A DNA stretch of 64,000 nucleotides from Hippasteria phrygiana (Eukaryota > Echinodermata > Asteroidea > Valvatida > Goniasteridae). Position 1 is the first letter of the stretch. Every line of letters starts with the position of its first letter. Shown here one piece after another: positions 53,301 to 63,905 of this stretch. Made by a program: the position numbers and the translations under genes. Under the pieces are notes generated by a model. It had not been told where the DNA came from and did not search any database. It saw only the letters and a list, made by a program, of their open reading frames with translations. The stretch spans positions 1,860,001 through 1,924,000 of the forward strand of contig JAZGUH010000005.1 in NCBI GenBank assembly GCA_037893225.1, in the 5' to 3' direction.

Positions 53301-56300
53301 TAACAGGTAGGTTCTCCTGAATTTTTACCAAGGGAGCAAGTCTGGGTACCCGGAGCATTTTGGAGGACAGATACTGGTCATGCCAGGAGAGGGCGCCCTT
53401 CGATGACACCCCGACTTACCCGTCCTATCTCGGGGATCCACTGGACGTCGACTTGGTTGGGTGAGGTAGGAGTTAGCCGTGCCAGGGGAGTGATGTTGAC
53501 CGGTCTGCTGGGCCGCTTGGGCTCCGTCCCCGCTTTAGTTTGTGGCAGGTATGGCTGCGGATCAGGGGAAAAAAAAATCACACAAATAAACTCAACGGTC
53601 GACAAACTTGTGGCTTCTGGGGTACGGTCCATTTGCGCGAATAACAGGAGGGGGATGTCCATACGACTGATAAATCTCTCTTTCCAAAAAATACAAGAGT
53701 GACATTAAAGTTGGTACATAAACGTACACGTACAATGTACATACGTGTAGATTGCACATCATCTGTTTTGAAGACTTTTTAGAAGTCACTTTTGGGGTTG
53801 AACTTAAAAAAATCTTAACCTTCCCCATGCGGATACAGCCTTACTCCACTGCATGTAATGTCAATCTCAGAGATTATTAACCTCAACAGTCCCAAATCCG
53901 CCAATTTTAATATGATTTTGCATGCACCCTAGAAACAAAGCAAACAAACTGATTATTTATGGAATAATCTGCCTGAACAAATGAGAACCATAAACTCCTT
54001 AAGTACATTTAAATCAAGCCATCCATCAGTGATATTTCTGCCATTCACGCTGATCTGCGGAGTTTATAAACTTGGTTGCCACAATACTTTAGAGCCGGAT
54101 GGGAATTTCCCCATAAAAGGTTTTTTTTCGCGGGTTTTTCGCCCATCCCGTAAATCAGCAATAGGCTTCTACTGGAGAGTTGAAAGTTAACCGAAATTAA
54201 ATAGATTTGTGTAAACATTATTGTATTTGTTTAAATATTTTGTATGAATGTGTAAATATTCAGTTTTAACCCCTTGAGTATGGTTATCGTAGTGAGGCAT
54301 TGAGGTGCCTGGGCAGCCTGTGCAGCCAAGTGAAATGGTCACAAAGTGCTTGTGCAGTTAAGCGTAACATACACAATAATCCAACAATGGATTGAAACTG
54401 CACAAATAGCGGCCAATGGTGTCATCCGGCCTGGTGGCACTGTTTGTTTTTTGCACCATTTGGCGTCATCCGTACGCAAGGGGTTAATATACAGGGCCCT
54501 AATGGAAACCAGTTTTTTGGGCACTATTTAGGCACACCCTGGGTAAAGAAATGTAATAAATAAATTAATAAAAAAATAAATAAAAGACATAATGACGTTG
54601 TAAATGTACACGTCCTAAAATACCTGAAGTTAACGGTACACACAGTCGTGTTTTCCTATACTACTGGGGACAATGCTTTGTGTTTGCTATTGTTCCTTTA
54701 CTTAAAAAAAACAACTCCCAACTTATTTTTACGTAAATACGATTTGAGTTACACACTCATCCCGGTTCTTTTCAGAACCACACATCTTCCTAGAAGAGAT
54801 TTATTTCACATGGTGTTACCCGCAATCTCAGTCTCTCTCATATTTTTACGTCTGACTTCCGAGGACAACAAAGATTCCTTTGTAATTTCTTTCTCCTCTT
54901 GTCGTCGAACGTAATACAGTACATGTACACTGTATACAAAATACATACTTGATGTACTTTAACTCTAACCCTCCAAAATCCTCATGGTGGTTTTGGAGGA
55001 TTTTGGAGGATTGAGGATGAATGGCGATTGAAGCACCGGAGGATTTTGGAGGATTAAGGATGAATGGTGATTGAAGCACCGGAGGATTTTGGAGGATTGA
55101 GGATGAATCGTGATTGAAGCACAGGAGGATTTTGGAGGATTGAGGATGAATGGTGATTGAAGCACCGGAGGATTTTGGAGGATTGAGGATGGTTCCTAGC
55201 AATAAGGGGCCTTGGGGGTTAGGGTTAAGGAATGGTGCATGCGACGACGCAACTGCCAAGAAAGATACAAGTGCAGTACATGTACTAAAAAAGTGGAAAA
55301 AAGCCAACAAAGCTCAATGAAAGCAACATGTATGTGCATGCATAAAAGCATGTACATGAACTGCATTGCCCATGCACACCTGTACACATACATGTACATG
55401 TACACTACATATCCCCCTTGAGGTGTTAGAAATTATGCATTCGCTCCACATTTCCAATTCCGATGTCCGTATTAACACAAAAACAAGTCGGCCCCGAAAA
55501 TGTTTCTGAAATTCCCGAGGGAATGACATTTGACACGCCCGAACAGTCACCAGCGTAGACCACTCGCTTTGGGTTACCGGTTCACTAACACACACGGTGC
55601 ATTTATTGCAACTTCAGGAAAGATACACGAACATGTACATGTACATGTACAGGAATACAGCAAGATGTGTCGAAGCCGTATTCCTGTTTGATCGAGATCT
55701 CCCAACCCCTTCATCACTAAAGCAACTTACTGCATGTATACATATCGGCCATTCTTTGTAAAGTGAACCAAATGTCACACACGTGACCATACTCCATTAC
55801 ATCAAGTAATACGTAACAAAATTCTTGTACGAGATTTATTTGAATTATTTCTATTTTCTAACATATCTATAATGCATGCCTACCATAGATATAAGCATTC
55901 CAGCTTTTTTAAATTCGCGTAGTGTACTGAAGCGACGGGTTGTAACAAACAAGTCAGCTCGCGTACAATGTAGTGACCAATTGAAAACGATCCTGTTTAA
56001 AAAATTGGGCTTATTTTACAAGAGGGTGCTATAACAAATCCAGTTAACTGCTGCCCGACAGTTAAAAATGAATGCCGTTTTTCTCTCATTTTTTTCCCCA
56101 TCCAAGAATGCAAAACAGGTCAGTGAAACGATATTTCCTATAAAATACTAACCCCCAAATCCGCCCATTTCTGAAAATTGCAGCAATGACCAATCATGTA
56201 CACTGCCTTTATTGCAATGTACATATACATATTATACATTATGGACTATCCATGTTTATGCTGTAAAGTGAACATAATACATGGAATATCTAAATCATAA

Positions 56301-59300
56301 TTTATGAATTGAGATAAAAGTCTAGCAACATGAGATTACATCTCAGATTTGTTTTTCTCTTTTTCATCAAAGAGACATTGCTAAAGTACCCAGATGCAGC
56401 ATTCTAATCTAAGATTGGCTCTGCGTCAACACGAACAAGTCAAAATTATCCCCACGACATTAGAGTGACAACAACTTCTAAAAATAGCCGCAACAATGCA
56501 ATGGGGCATTGTACATGAATTCATAAGGTACATGTAAATCTTCACCTATGAAGACTGCATGCTAGAAATGTGATTTCTAAACATATTACCCAAGTTTGTA
56601 TAGCAAAATCGGGACTAAGGAATTTCCCGTACTTGCAAATTTCTGCAAATTCCTGCAAATTCCTGCAAATTCCTGAGTAGTAGTCCATCAAGACAGAGAA
56701 AAATGTGAATTTTGTAAGGGTATTGGTTTTAAAAAGTGACAGACTAATTTCAAATGTACGAAGGTATCGCACAGATCTGCGTACTTCAGGGTTTGAAAGC
56801 GAGGCTCATTCAGGGCTAAGTAAAACAACCTATGTCATGTTCATTCGTGTGGAATTTATATGGCAAAATCTTTATAATTTTGAGAAGCCGCTGATCGAGT
56901 CGTCCAACACCAATCTAATGCAGGGAAGTTTATCTGAAAATTATCGATGCGAAAAAGAATGCGATTAAGAATGAATTTGGACGATTTTCGTTGTGATGAA
57001 CCGGTATCACTGGACCGCGCTGAGAGTCTCACTTTTAATCGGAAGCGCACAGAAGGCGCATCAATTGAATACCATTTTTTTCTGCAACCAAGAAACTCTA
57101 CATGTAAGTGCTTAAATCAATCAAAAACAAACAACCATTCATAAATACCTAAGACAGTTTACCCGTTCCTATTGGTCGGGAGCCTGTGACATGGGTGGTT
57201 TTAAACGGGTGATAAATAAACGGGTGATGAAAGTACCAACTGGTTTTAAACACTTTTTCCGGTGTCACATGAAATTTAAACTCCTATGAAATCTGGTTAC
57301 TTTTATTGGTTGAACACTCACGTGACCAGTCACTCTCCTAATTACGCAAGCGCAATAATACAGATGAGTCTGTATTTAGAGTCCATAAATTCACACTACA
57401 CCGGCACTGATGCGTTCTTCGCCACATCACGCCATGTGCGTCACACGCGTGTCGATTTCCAAATAAGGAAATGTTAAGCACTACTCGCGTGAGGCACGTA
57501 CCATTAAAATAGCTAAAGGGGAGTTTTACAAAACAAGGTGAAATCTTTGAACAAAATCATTGGAAATTTATAATCGTGTGCGTAAAGACTAGGACATTAA
57601 GCGCCTTATTCATGCGTAAACCAGTACAATGGCCAATGATATCACACTTCAGTACTCTATCAAGTGCACTATCAATTTAATCAATTATTTTAATATTGGA
57701 ATCCTATGCAGGATCAGCGTATACACTTGCCTGGGATGTGCAAATACTGATAAGCCACTTCTGGGCAGTGCCCAGGCATACAGGTGTGACTTTTTCAACA
57801 AAGTACGAAGTTGCACAGGGGAGAATTATTCACAGCACATACATACATACACGTTAGTAAGTACACAACGACAAAGCATAATTGACACAACTGATGAGTA
57901 ATAAAACCAACAAAACACAAAAACATAAACCAGCCAATTAAAAATTAAATTAATGCAGAAAAAAAATGCTATACACATACATGCACCTGTACATTTAAAT
58001 GTACATACATGTAAATGTACATTTAAATGTAAATAGTTCTGAAACAATGATGAATACAAAAGAAATGATAAACATTTGTATACATTTTGTGTTTTTACAT
58101 GTAGCCACATGTATTGATCAGTAAGTAGTCTGACACAATCAATAATGGGGGCGTGTCCCCCACAATATACACCCCTTTTTGGCTGTGATGCTATACAGGG
58201 TATCTGCAATCTGCAAATTTAAGACTTTTAAAGACCTTTTTACTGCTACCCTGAACAACAATTTTGACCAAATATCAGCTTGTATGCAAAATAAAATGAC
58301 ACCAGACAACTCTTTCAGTTTACAGACATGATGTCAAATGTGTTTGTTTAAGAGTGATGAAAACACATACTCTCAAAACATTCCTTCTTTCATATTTGCA
58401 CTGTGTTTCCTTTTTGCTAAAGTAAACTTCAGTTCAGGCCCAAACCGGGTATTCTCCTTGCATTTCTTGGAGAAATTATTTTAACAAATAAATGCATAAA
58501 TAAATACACAAATAAATAAAAAGTCAAAATAAAAATATATATAAACAATATTTCTGCTTCCCTATTTTAACGGCTGCCAATAAAGTTATGTGTATTATCA
58601 ACAACTTATTTAAAAAAAAGTTTTATGAAAACACTTTTTTTTCGAAAAAAAAAAAGTATAAAAAAAAACATAAATGCTGTAAATACTACAGTACCTTGAC
58701 TACACGTTATATGCTCAGCACAAAAGAAGTGCCAACTTTTTTTTTTCTACCCCACATTGTACATTTTTTACCTACCCTATTTTCAAATGCCATGTTATTG
58801 GAAGAAGAACCATTTTTTTTGTTGGCCTAAATGATGTAATGAAAAAGCTGTCCCTTCACATAAATCGGGGATTTAGCTCCGATGAGACCACTTTAGAAAG
58901 GCACTCTATTTTGGGCCTTTAAAAACTGAATCTAAAATTCTAACCGACATGTACAGTAAGATATCCTACGACACGTAAACCTTTAGACATTTCAAAAAAA
59001 AATCTGATTTCCTGTTTCTATAAATAATTTGAATGATGTCTACATATTGTTAACAATCAGAAGGAAACACATTGTCATCAACTACATGTATTTAATGCCT
59101 TAAGCATACAGACCATTAAAACTCTACGTACGTGCAGAATTTTTCAGACGATTGGGGAGTTCCCAGTAATGCATGGAAAAAATTCACCACAATGAGGATT
59201 GTGCCAGAAATACATGTACACAGACTTTCTGGGAACTGGCCATTTCGAAAAGGGGACCTCTTAAAAAATTTGACTCAAAACGTTTAATGTACACGTTGTC

Positions 59301-62300
59301 CCACAATGTATTGAGAGTTTACATACATATTGTATTTACATGTACAACGCAACCCTAAAAAATAAAATTCAATTTCATCTCAAAGCTGTAAACCAAGGTC
59401 AGCGGTCACAGTTCACAGAATGCATAATGCTGCTGTTGCCAAGACGATCAATGACAATTGTGGTAGGATAGGACAGCGGCAACCACTGCAGATACAGCAA
59501 CAAAGCTCAGTGAAGCGAGCCCAGCCTCCTTGCAGCAAGACAATTAACTCAAGCAGAAAATTAGCCTTGGTCTTTTGTAACTGGTATAAAAATAGCTGCT
59601 TGTCAACATACAATAATGTGCACGTACAATGCATGATGAACAATGCCCGTTTAGAGAATATACTGATCAAATTTGTATTTTGACCCTACGTACATGTACA
59701 TGTACATCTAAACACTGTACAAAAATATGTGTAATCTATTTTATTTAGCAAGTCTATTGTCGAGTCATGGGCATATCAAGCCTATATACAGGGGCAAACA
59801 TTTACATTTATATACTGTATGCAGAAAACAAAAATGTTCCCACTATGAGCCCCTTCCCCAACCTACAAGTACAGAAAAACAGTGTAGATGCGCCCCTCTA
59901 TGTTGCTATTTTTGTAAATGATATTATTTTTGATGTCTGAAAATTTGTGATATTTCTTTCTGAATAACTCAAAAGTTTTAGTTTTTTCAAATACAAAAAT
60001 GAGATTCCAAAAAAGTTCAATTAATAATTTTTATTTTTTTTTTGGGGGGGGGGGGGGGGTTGGTTGTTTGGTTGGTTTTTTTATTAGTTTTTTTTAGATA
60101 ATGCTACTATACAGATTCTTTTTTTTTTTACTTTAACCCTGACATCCTAGGCATTCATTTGGGGTGAAGACCTGTGTACTACGAAATACTACTTAGTATT
60201 CTGTAGCACTGAGTCTCTCTGTCTTTGATGATTGAGTGTATACTGTATCATGACAGCAGTCAAGATACTTGCAACTACAGAAAAGTACAGAGTACTACCT
60301 CTATGTAATACAGTTAAGTTACTGGGTAAATTATATTTGTGTCAATGAATTGGATGGCTAAGATAAAAAAAAATTGTATCATCTCTGAAAACCAGTAGTT
60401 CATGCTTTGTTTCCGCCTTAGATGAAAACAGACATTTTGCCTCCAACCCCAGCAACAAACAGTAGTATTACATATTACTACGTACTTTATTTGGGGTGAA
60501 GTATCAAATACTAAAAATGACTACAAGCATTGTACACAAATAGGTGAGAGTACTGCATATATATTTGTCGCTTTATGTGAGGTTAGGGTTAATGGGACAC
60601 ACTGCTTTGGAGGGCCCAAATAGGGCTAAAAAAAGAAGCTTTGATCCTTAAATTGTTAAATGTATATCGTTAGAATATACCCATGTAAATCATTGACGTA
60701 CATGTAGTTTATGAAGCACTGTATGCTCAGTGTTTTCTGAAAGCCTATGGGAAGAAAAAGAATCACAGGCTTACTCGGGAGGTCGTGGTTTCGAGTCCCA
60801 ACCGAGTATCCCTGTGCAAGGACAAAAATGTCTTCGAATTTACAATTAGCCCCTTGAACGCAAATTCCGTCTTCACAGGCAAGATGCTGTTTATTGTCTT
60901 CCCGGCTACGCAACCTAGGTACATTTCACTCGCCTTTCACTAATTTGGCTCAAATCCTTGTATGCTGAACTAGTACCAAAAAAAATCAAGCCGTTTGATT
61001 ATTTCATTCAGTAAAGTTTCAGTACACAGAAGTCCGATGGAAATTCCTGGATTTCCCCTAAACTATCCATGAAGAACAACATCCTATAAATTTTTCTCAC
61101 AGGCTTTGAAACCAAACAAATCGGTGTGTTAAAAAAACAACACCTAAATGTGCAATGCACACAAAAATATAACCCGCAGAAACCAAATTTGATACTAAAC
61201 CAACAATACTGTCAAAATTGTTGCCATTACAACTAAAAGTTATGAATAAGCACATTTTTAAACCAAAGTATGTAGATGTTTTGTAACAAATGCGCTGAGA
61301 AACAAAATGTCAGTGTGGAATAGACAAACAGTGTTAAAAAAACAAAAAAAGGAATCAAACAACAAAATCAACATATATACATTTACAAAGAGCAAGCCTG
61401 TAACCTTGAAAAAAACAAAAAACCGAAACAAAAACAAAACAGAATGCTGTACGTGCAACAATGCATGAAATACATGTAGGTATATGTACAAGTATGTACA
61501 TTGTACAGTGAATGTAGTGCATGTACCTACATGTGTGCATGTGGGTCGTTCCATAAATTTGGGGTCCAAAAGTGTGACATTTTTGGTGTCCCTGTTACAT
61601 ACCGACATGTATGAAGATTTTGCAATTCAGGACACATTCTTTCATGCCTTCTATCACCAAGAGTGATTATGTAAAGCAAAGTACCTGCCAAACAAGTAAA
61701 AAATAGCGTGAAGTCAATTTTAATACTTGATGGGAAATTACACAGGTCAGGTGTAAGAGGGACATCAACAAATGTCAAACTTTGGACCCCAAATTAATGG
61801 AATGACCCACGTACACCACAATGCATTTAAGTGTATGCATACACACACATACATGTACTAGGAGTATTGTACAATATACAATTACAATACAATACATGTA
61901 CAATTTTTCTTCCTCAAGCAAAATCTAATGCTCATTACTAAACTGCACACTGAGTTCTGTGACCTTGTTTTATTGACCCATGTCTGCCATGTACAATGTA
62001 CATACGTGTACAAGTACATGTACATCTGGTAATAGTGGAATTGGTATGGAAGGCCAAAGTGGCTTTACATACATTACCGATTCATTGATGAAATTTTGAT
62101 GGCTTCTGAATCGGTGATGATGATTGACTTTAGGACTTTAGGACTGTATGTACAATGTACATTGTATCATGAGAAGCTGGTCGTCACTGTTCGCCAGTCA
62201 CACACCAGGCTGTAACGCACAGGCTACGTTCGCTTTTACACGCGTAGGTACTAACACCCAGAATTCAGGCAGCGCCCTCCACAGTTAGCACACAGAGCAG

Positions 62301-63343
62301 ATATTGAGTTGACTGAAGAACAACGTAAAATTATATGGCAGTTCTGCACGCATCTCCAGTGCATATCCAGAAACATCCAGACCAGTTACCTAAACAAATG
62401 TTGCTTTATACATGTCCCCAAGTTATGGCCGTGCTCTTAGTCCATTCATTTATCCCCGACCATTGTTAAGCTCAGAAATGTGTTCTTTATTAATGTATGC
62501 AAATAGCAAATTTTTCTTACAGGTTTGTGCATAAATATGGACGCGACTTAGCCTCAAGTAATCCAGTTCATCTCGACAGAGTCTGCGGTACGTTATCTTC
62601 CAGAAAACTTGAAACCTCGACCCTGATGGTAAATTACTTGGCAAAAATTGTATTCAATAGTCCATGTTCAACTCCACATCGTGCGTGTTCAATTACAAGT
62701 GTGAAAAGCATTCTTTTTATTCACCTCAATGTAGCATACATGGAAGGAGTAAATACGCTCGCTTTATTCTGAATGTACTCATGCTCCCTCCGATCCTACT
62801 GACATAACCTATCAAAAAACCAAGCCCTTTCTCTCCAACAGCTTGTGTGTTTCAACCTGTCACTAGATAGGTTTTGATAGGTAGGGTAGTTGTCTCCATT
62901 TTGGCACAGAGAGAGGGAGGGTTGAACACACCAAACTAAGAGAACTTTATTTACAAAGATGGACATTGGAGAGATTTGTTTTTAACTGTTTTGTTTAAAG
63001 TGCACTCCCGATGTACATGTAGTTGTTTAAAATAGAGGCAATCTCAAAAATGACATGAATTGAATTCAAAATTCTACTTAGGTTTGCCCACAGATTAATT
63101 TGTTAACCCACTTGCGCTCATGAAACATCGTGGCGTCCGCAAACTGTATACCACTCGGCCTTCTGTCTCGTGGCAGACGGAACGCAGAAGCACTACATTT
63201 CATTGTGTTGCACTGGCTATTCGCGGGATAATCCACATTAAATTATACTTACTGGCAGAGGACAGAGTTTACCGTTGACCTTGACACAGACGCTGCCCGG
63301 AAACTTGTCGTCCTGATCACAACTTGTCTCCGCTAAACAAAAC
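44190..63343 (-). CDS. PIAS: PIAS-type SUMO E3 ligase, 5' end outside window
   Basis: Nine exons join in one frame giving 522 residues, entering mid-protein. The order is the end of the PINIT domain ([43 protein letters not shown]), an SP-RING ('[20 protein letters not shown]', then CPVCDRKAP), a SUMO-interacting motif VECIDLT followed by an acidic run, a Pro/Ser-rich region and the C-terminal DVISLD typical of PIAS1/2. PIAS proteins bind Ubc9 through the SP-RING, promote SUMO transfer in the nucleus and modulate STAT and other transcription factors. The zinc-ligand Cys and His residues are present. The SAP domain and first part of PINIT must lie beyond 64000. Which vertebrate paralogue is closest cannot be told; invertebrates usually have one gene. 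Confidence 0.93.
44957..44994 (-). CDS. PIAS: PIAS micro-exon (38 nt)
   Basis: The acceptor is tttgtgcag and the donor is acag|gtaaat. It enters in phase 1 and leaves in phase 0, encoding [13 protein letters not shown], and links the flanking exons exactly in frame. Confidence 0.85.
45113..45300. mobile_element. Partial copy of the TTCGAATA hAT-like family
   Basis: The start 'gggctgttcattttcgaata' and the block 'gcacgcaaagcacg' match 18067-18545. The right end is lost. It sits in a PIAS intron. Confidence 0.65.
45449..45601 (-). CDS. PIAS: PIAS exon: Ser/Pro/Met-rich region
   Basis: Frame decides the acceptor: the more 5' AG (ttcacag, exon from 45612) is out of phase, whereas ccctatag (exon from 45601) fits and produces Q-D-Y at the junction, as in vertebrate PIAS1. 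The donor is tatg|gtgagt. It encodes [20 protein letters not shown] and [14 protein letters not shown]. Confidence 0.8.
46040..46200. mobile_element. Short repeat with CTTTCAGCCCC ends
   Basis: The left end ccctttcagccccaatgg is inverted at the right as gcggggctgaaagg. An internal direct repeat (cagccccaatggc, twice) is present. Its layout resembles the TTAACCCC elements, but the ends differ. It is non-coding. Confidence 0.5.
46812..46972. mobile_element. TATAGAGT-ended MITE, solo copy
   Basis: It runs 'gtatagagtatcaaagtctg' to cattggtgctctatta and matches 48459-48624 throughout, including 'gacatcagttggca', 'ctgttcctttgttaacagcc' and 'agtcatgcaaacaca'. The ends are short inverted repeats. 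Confidence 0.75.
47138..47370 (+). mobile_element. tRNA-derived SINE relic
   Basis: The head has box A (gtggctcagttagttaaatgg) and box B (ggttcaaatcc), followed by an A-rich linker and a 3' part, 'cctttgagaaagaacttga', shared with 22525-22650. The stems are decayed. Confidence 0.6.
47371..48382. other. PIAS intron, AT-rich, nothing recognised
   Basis: I see neither exon-like islands nor inverted ends in this part of the PIAS intron between 45601 and 49705. Confidence 0.5.
48383..48741 (+). mobile_element. TTAACCCC-family element, type B, with nested insert
   Basis: The outer ends are ttaaccccttaaagctgg and ctcaaggggtta. Left landmarks ('accaggccggatgacgtcta') and right landmarks ('cacgccattctctgcatttt', 'tggctgcacaggcc') match type B. 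The middle is replaced by the TATAGAGT-ended element at 48459-48624. Confidence 0.8.
48459..48624. mobile_element. TATAGAGT-ended MITE nested in a type B element
   Basis: The ends are tatagagtaccgaagt and its inverse acttcggtgctctata. The host reads gacgtc before it and cacg after it; uninserted type B copies have 'gacgtctatacacg' (29638-29651). The target was therefore TATA (or TA), duplicated at both sides. Confidence 0.85.
49060..49265 (-). mobile_element. tRNA-related repeat, copy 2
   Basis: The minus strand from about 49130 to 49064 has box A (TAGCTCAGTTGGTAGAGC) and box B (GGTTCGAATCC). The right-hand 140 bp ('caaattgtcagtatctttgt', 'gaatgctgtatagccaggga', 'tttacgatacaacctgg') match 8540-8660. 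It lies in a PIAS intron near the acidic exon. Confidence 0.75.
49465..49620 (+). mobile_element. MITE with GAGGGTGA ends
   Basis: The left end cagagggtgacattaga and the right end tttcaccctctg are inverted. The interior is the inverse of 24893-25060. It ends about 85 bp from the PIAS acidic exon donor, so it lies just inside that intron. Confidence 0.65.
49705..50214 (-). CDS. PIAS: PIAS exon: SUMO-interacting motif and linker
   Basis: The acceptor is tctgtcag. The exon encodes [19 protein letters not shown], a SUMO-interacting motif followed by an acidic run, then D8 and proline-rich stretches. The donor is inferred as caag|gtcgta, phase 1. If not spliced, the frame reads on 12 codons to a TGA at 49667, which would give a short isoform. 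Confidence 0.85.
50256..50345. mobile_element. Partial copy of the GGGTACCCG hAT-like family
   Basis: tagaggtgtgca followed by 'aggaatcgggtacccgatt' and agggtacccgg resembles the left end of 11838-12383. The right terminus is not found. Confidence 0.5.
50435..50555 (+). repeat. Interspersed repeat shared with 35.9 kb
   Basis: 'aatgtggtccgtatgttca' and 'gggacaactccagtcagata' match 35900-36005. It lies in the PIAS intron between exons 50606-50739 and 49705-50214. Confidence 0.6.
50606..50739 (-). CDS. PIAS: PIAS exon: SP-RING C-terminal helix
   Basis: The acceptor is atttttccag and the donor is atg|gtaaga, phase 1. It encodes [20 protein letters not shown] then [11 protein letters not shown], the SP-CTD that helps hold SUMO-loaded Ubc9. 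Confidence 0.95.
51458..51692 (-). CDS. PIAS: PIAS exon: SP-RING
   Basis: The acceptor is taaaacag and the donor is gacgg|gttagt, phase 2. It encodes [20 protein letters not shown], then [20 protein letters not shown] and [20 protein letters not shown]: the catalytic SP-RING with its Cys and His zinc ligands intact. Confidence 0.97.
52099..52204 (-). CDS. PIAS: PIAS exon: end of PINIT
   Basis: The acceptor is cttctgcag and the donor is ctca|gtgagt, phase 1. It encodes [20 protein letters not shown] and [12 protein letters not shown], conserved just before the SP-RING. Confidence 0.95.
52290..52500. mobile_element. Partial copy of the TTCGAATA hAT-like family
   Basis: 'ttcattttcgaataattta', 'tttgaccgaatattt', 'gatcacgtttttcacgtgtc' and 'gtggcgatcgatattat' align with 18079-18285. 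Both ends are eroded. Confidence 0.65.
52871..53134. mobile_element. Element with TTAACCCTAACC ends and internal repeats
   Basis: The ends are ttaaccctaaccta and ggggttagggttaa. The interior holds repeated ggattttgatggattcagg and 'gcggattcaggatacctcca' units, giving a false ILNPPKS repeat frame on the minus strand. It lies in a PIAS intron. Confidence 0.6.
53420..53554 (-). CDS. PIAS: PIAS exon: PINIT signature
   Basis: The acceptor is gatccgcag and the donor is cgg|gtaagt; 45 codons in phase 0. It holds [17 protein letters not shown], where the family signature P-I-N-I-T appears as P-V-N-I-T. A 9.7-kb intron separates it from the previous exon. Confidence 0.95.
54266..54487 (-). mobile_element. 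TTAACCCC-family element, type B (reversed)
   Basis: The ends are ttaaccccttgagtatgg and cgcaaggggttaa. It is nearly identical in layout to 26215-26415, including 'ccaacaatggattgaaactg' and 'gtcatccggcctggtggcac'. Confidence 0.8.
54962..55228. repeat. 43-bp tandem repeat inside TTAACCCT-type ends
   Basis: About five units of ggaggattttggagga then ttgaggatgaatggtgattgaagcacc (43 bp) lie between ctctaaccctcc and gggggttagggttaa. The minus strand yields the same false ILNPPKSS frames as 52871-53134. The unit sequence is unrelated to the 43-bp minisatellite at 10186. Confidence 0.85.
61541..61810. mobile_element. MITE with about 40-bp inverted ends
   Basis: The left arm starts gtgggtcgttccataaattt and continues ggggtccaaaagtgtgacat. 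The right arm is its inverse with a few changes and ends attaatggaatgacccac. The 270-bp element has no coding sequence and lies in the large PIAS intron. Confidence 0.85.
62835..62935. repeat. Interspersed repeat shared with 15.9 kb
   Basis: This is the inverse of 15905-16020: 'gcttgtgtgtttcaacctgt' and 'cactagataggttttgatag'. Confidence 0.6.
63253..63343 (-). CDS. PIAS: PIAS exon: PINIT segment
   Basis: The acceptor is ttggatgcag and the donor is cca|gtaagt; it starts in phase 2. It encodes [16 protein letters not shown] then [14 protein letters not shown], a close match to the PINIT domain. It is the first PIAS exon visible in the window. Confidence 0.93.
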
Positions 63344-63451
63344 CTGCATCCAAACAAACGTTAAGGGATTCAAAACTGCTTGTCACCATGACAACATCTG
63401 GTCTCTTCAAACAACAATACCCAAGACAGCCCAATAGACAGATTCAAGAGA

Positions 63452-63905
63452 GCCCCTGCACCCGGATGACGGCTATAGCAGCGGCATGAGGCGAGGCTAC
63501 TGGGCCAATTGACATCAACAGCCTCCCCGCACGTAGGCCCATGCGGCTAGCTGGCGGCCGGAGCCTCAAATTGACGTACTGCTCTATTCATCATTCAGCT
63601 GTGGCTGGTGTGGGTTTCGCGGTAAATAGAGTTTGGTGAACTATATTGTTCTTGAATGGGGAGTGTAATGAACAGATGAGGCTTTTCATTAATACTCTTT
63701 GTAAGATACCTTGGCCGCACCACCCTCAAAATCCCCGCATACCAGCACTTTGTCCACGGCCTGCATGCCCACTCACTTGTCCGGTTCTCCCGTAGATGTT
63801 TTTCAGTACGGCACACACGCACCACCCTCTATTGGTAATAATACCGGCTAGGAGTACGCACTCTCTAATAACAGTGCCCCGGACGAAAGGGGATAAGCCA
63901 CACCC
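63452..63905 (+). mobile_element. Diverged TTAACCCC type A element
   Basis: Landmarks 'gatgacggctatagc', 'tattgttcttgaatgggg' and 'agtgtaatgaacagatg' identify a type A copy with degenerate ends. It lies in the PIAS intron upstream of exon 63253-63343. Confidence 0.5.

Larger units (their letters stand above)
53555..63252 (-). other. 9.7-kb PIAS intron
   Basis: The intron joins two PINIT exons in phase 0. Apart from the elements listed separately, it is AT-rich with many acatgtac microsatellites (for example 55384-55404, 55631-55652, 59690-59710, 62009-62026), a (tgcaaattcc)n run at 56636-56672 and a poly-G run at 60044-60058. The block at 56770-57050 resembles 40975-41175. A decayed tRNA-type B box ('gtttcgagtcccaaccgag') is at about 60789-60807. 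I see no nested gene on either strand. Confidence 0.6.

Noticed and set aside
54846..55310. Minus-strand 154-codon frame with repeated ILNPPKSS.
   Set aside because: It is the translation of a 43-bp tandem repeat inside a PIAS intron, with no conserved protein character.
57826..58209. Minus-strand Cys/Tyr/Phe-rich 127-codon frame in the large PIAS intron.
   Set aside because: Its composition follows acatgta-type microsatellite DNA, and there is no recognisable motif.
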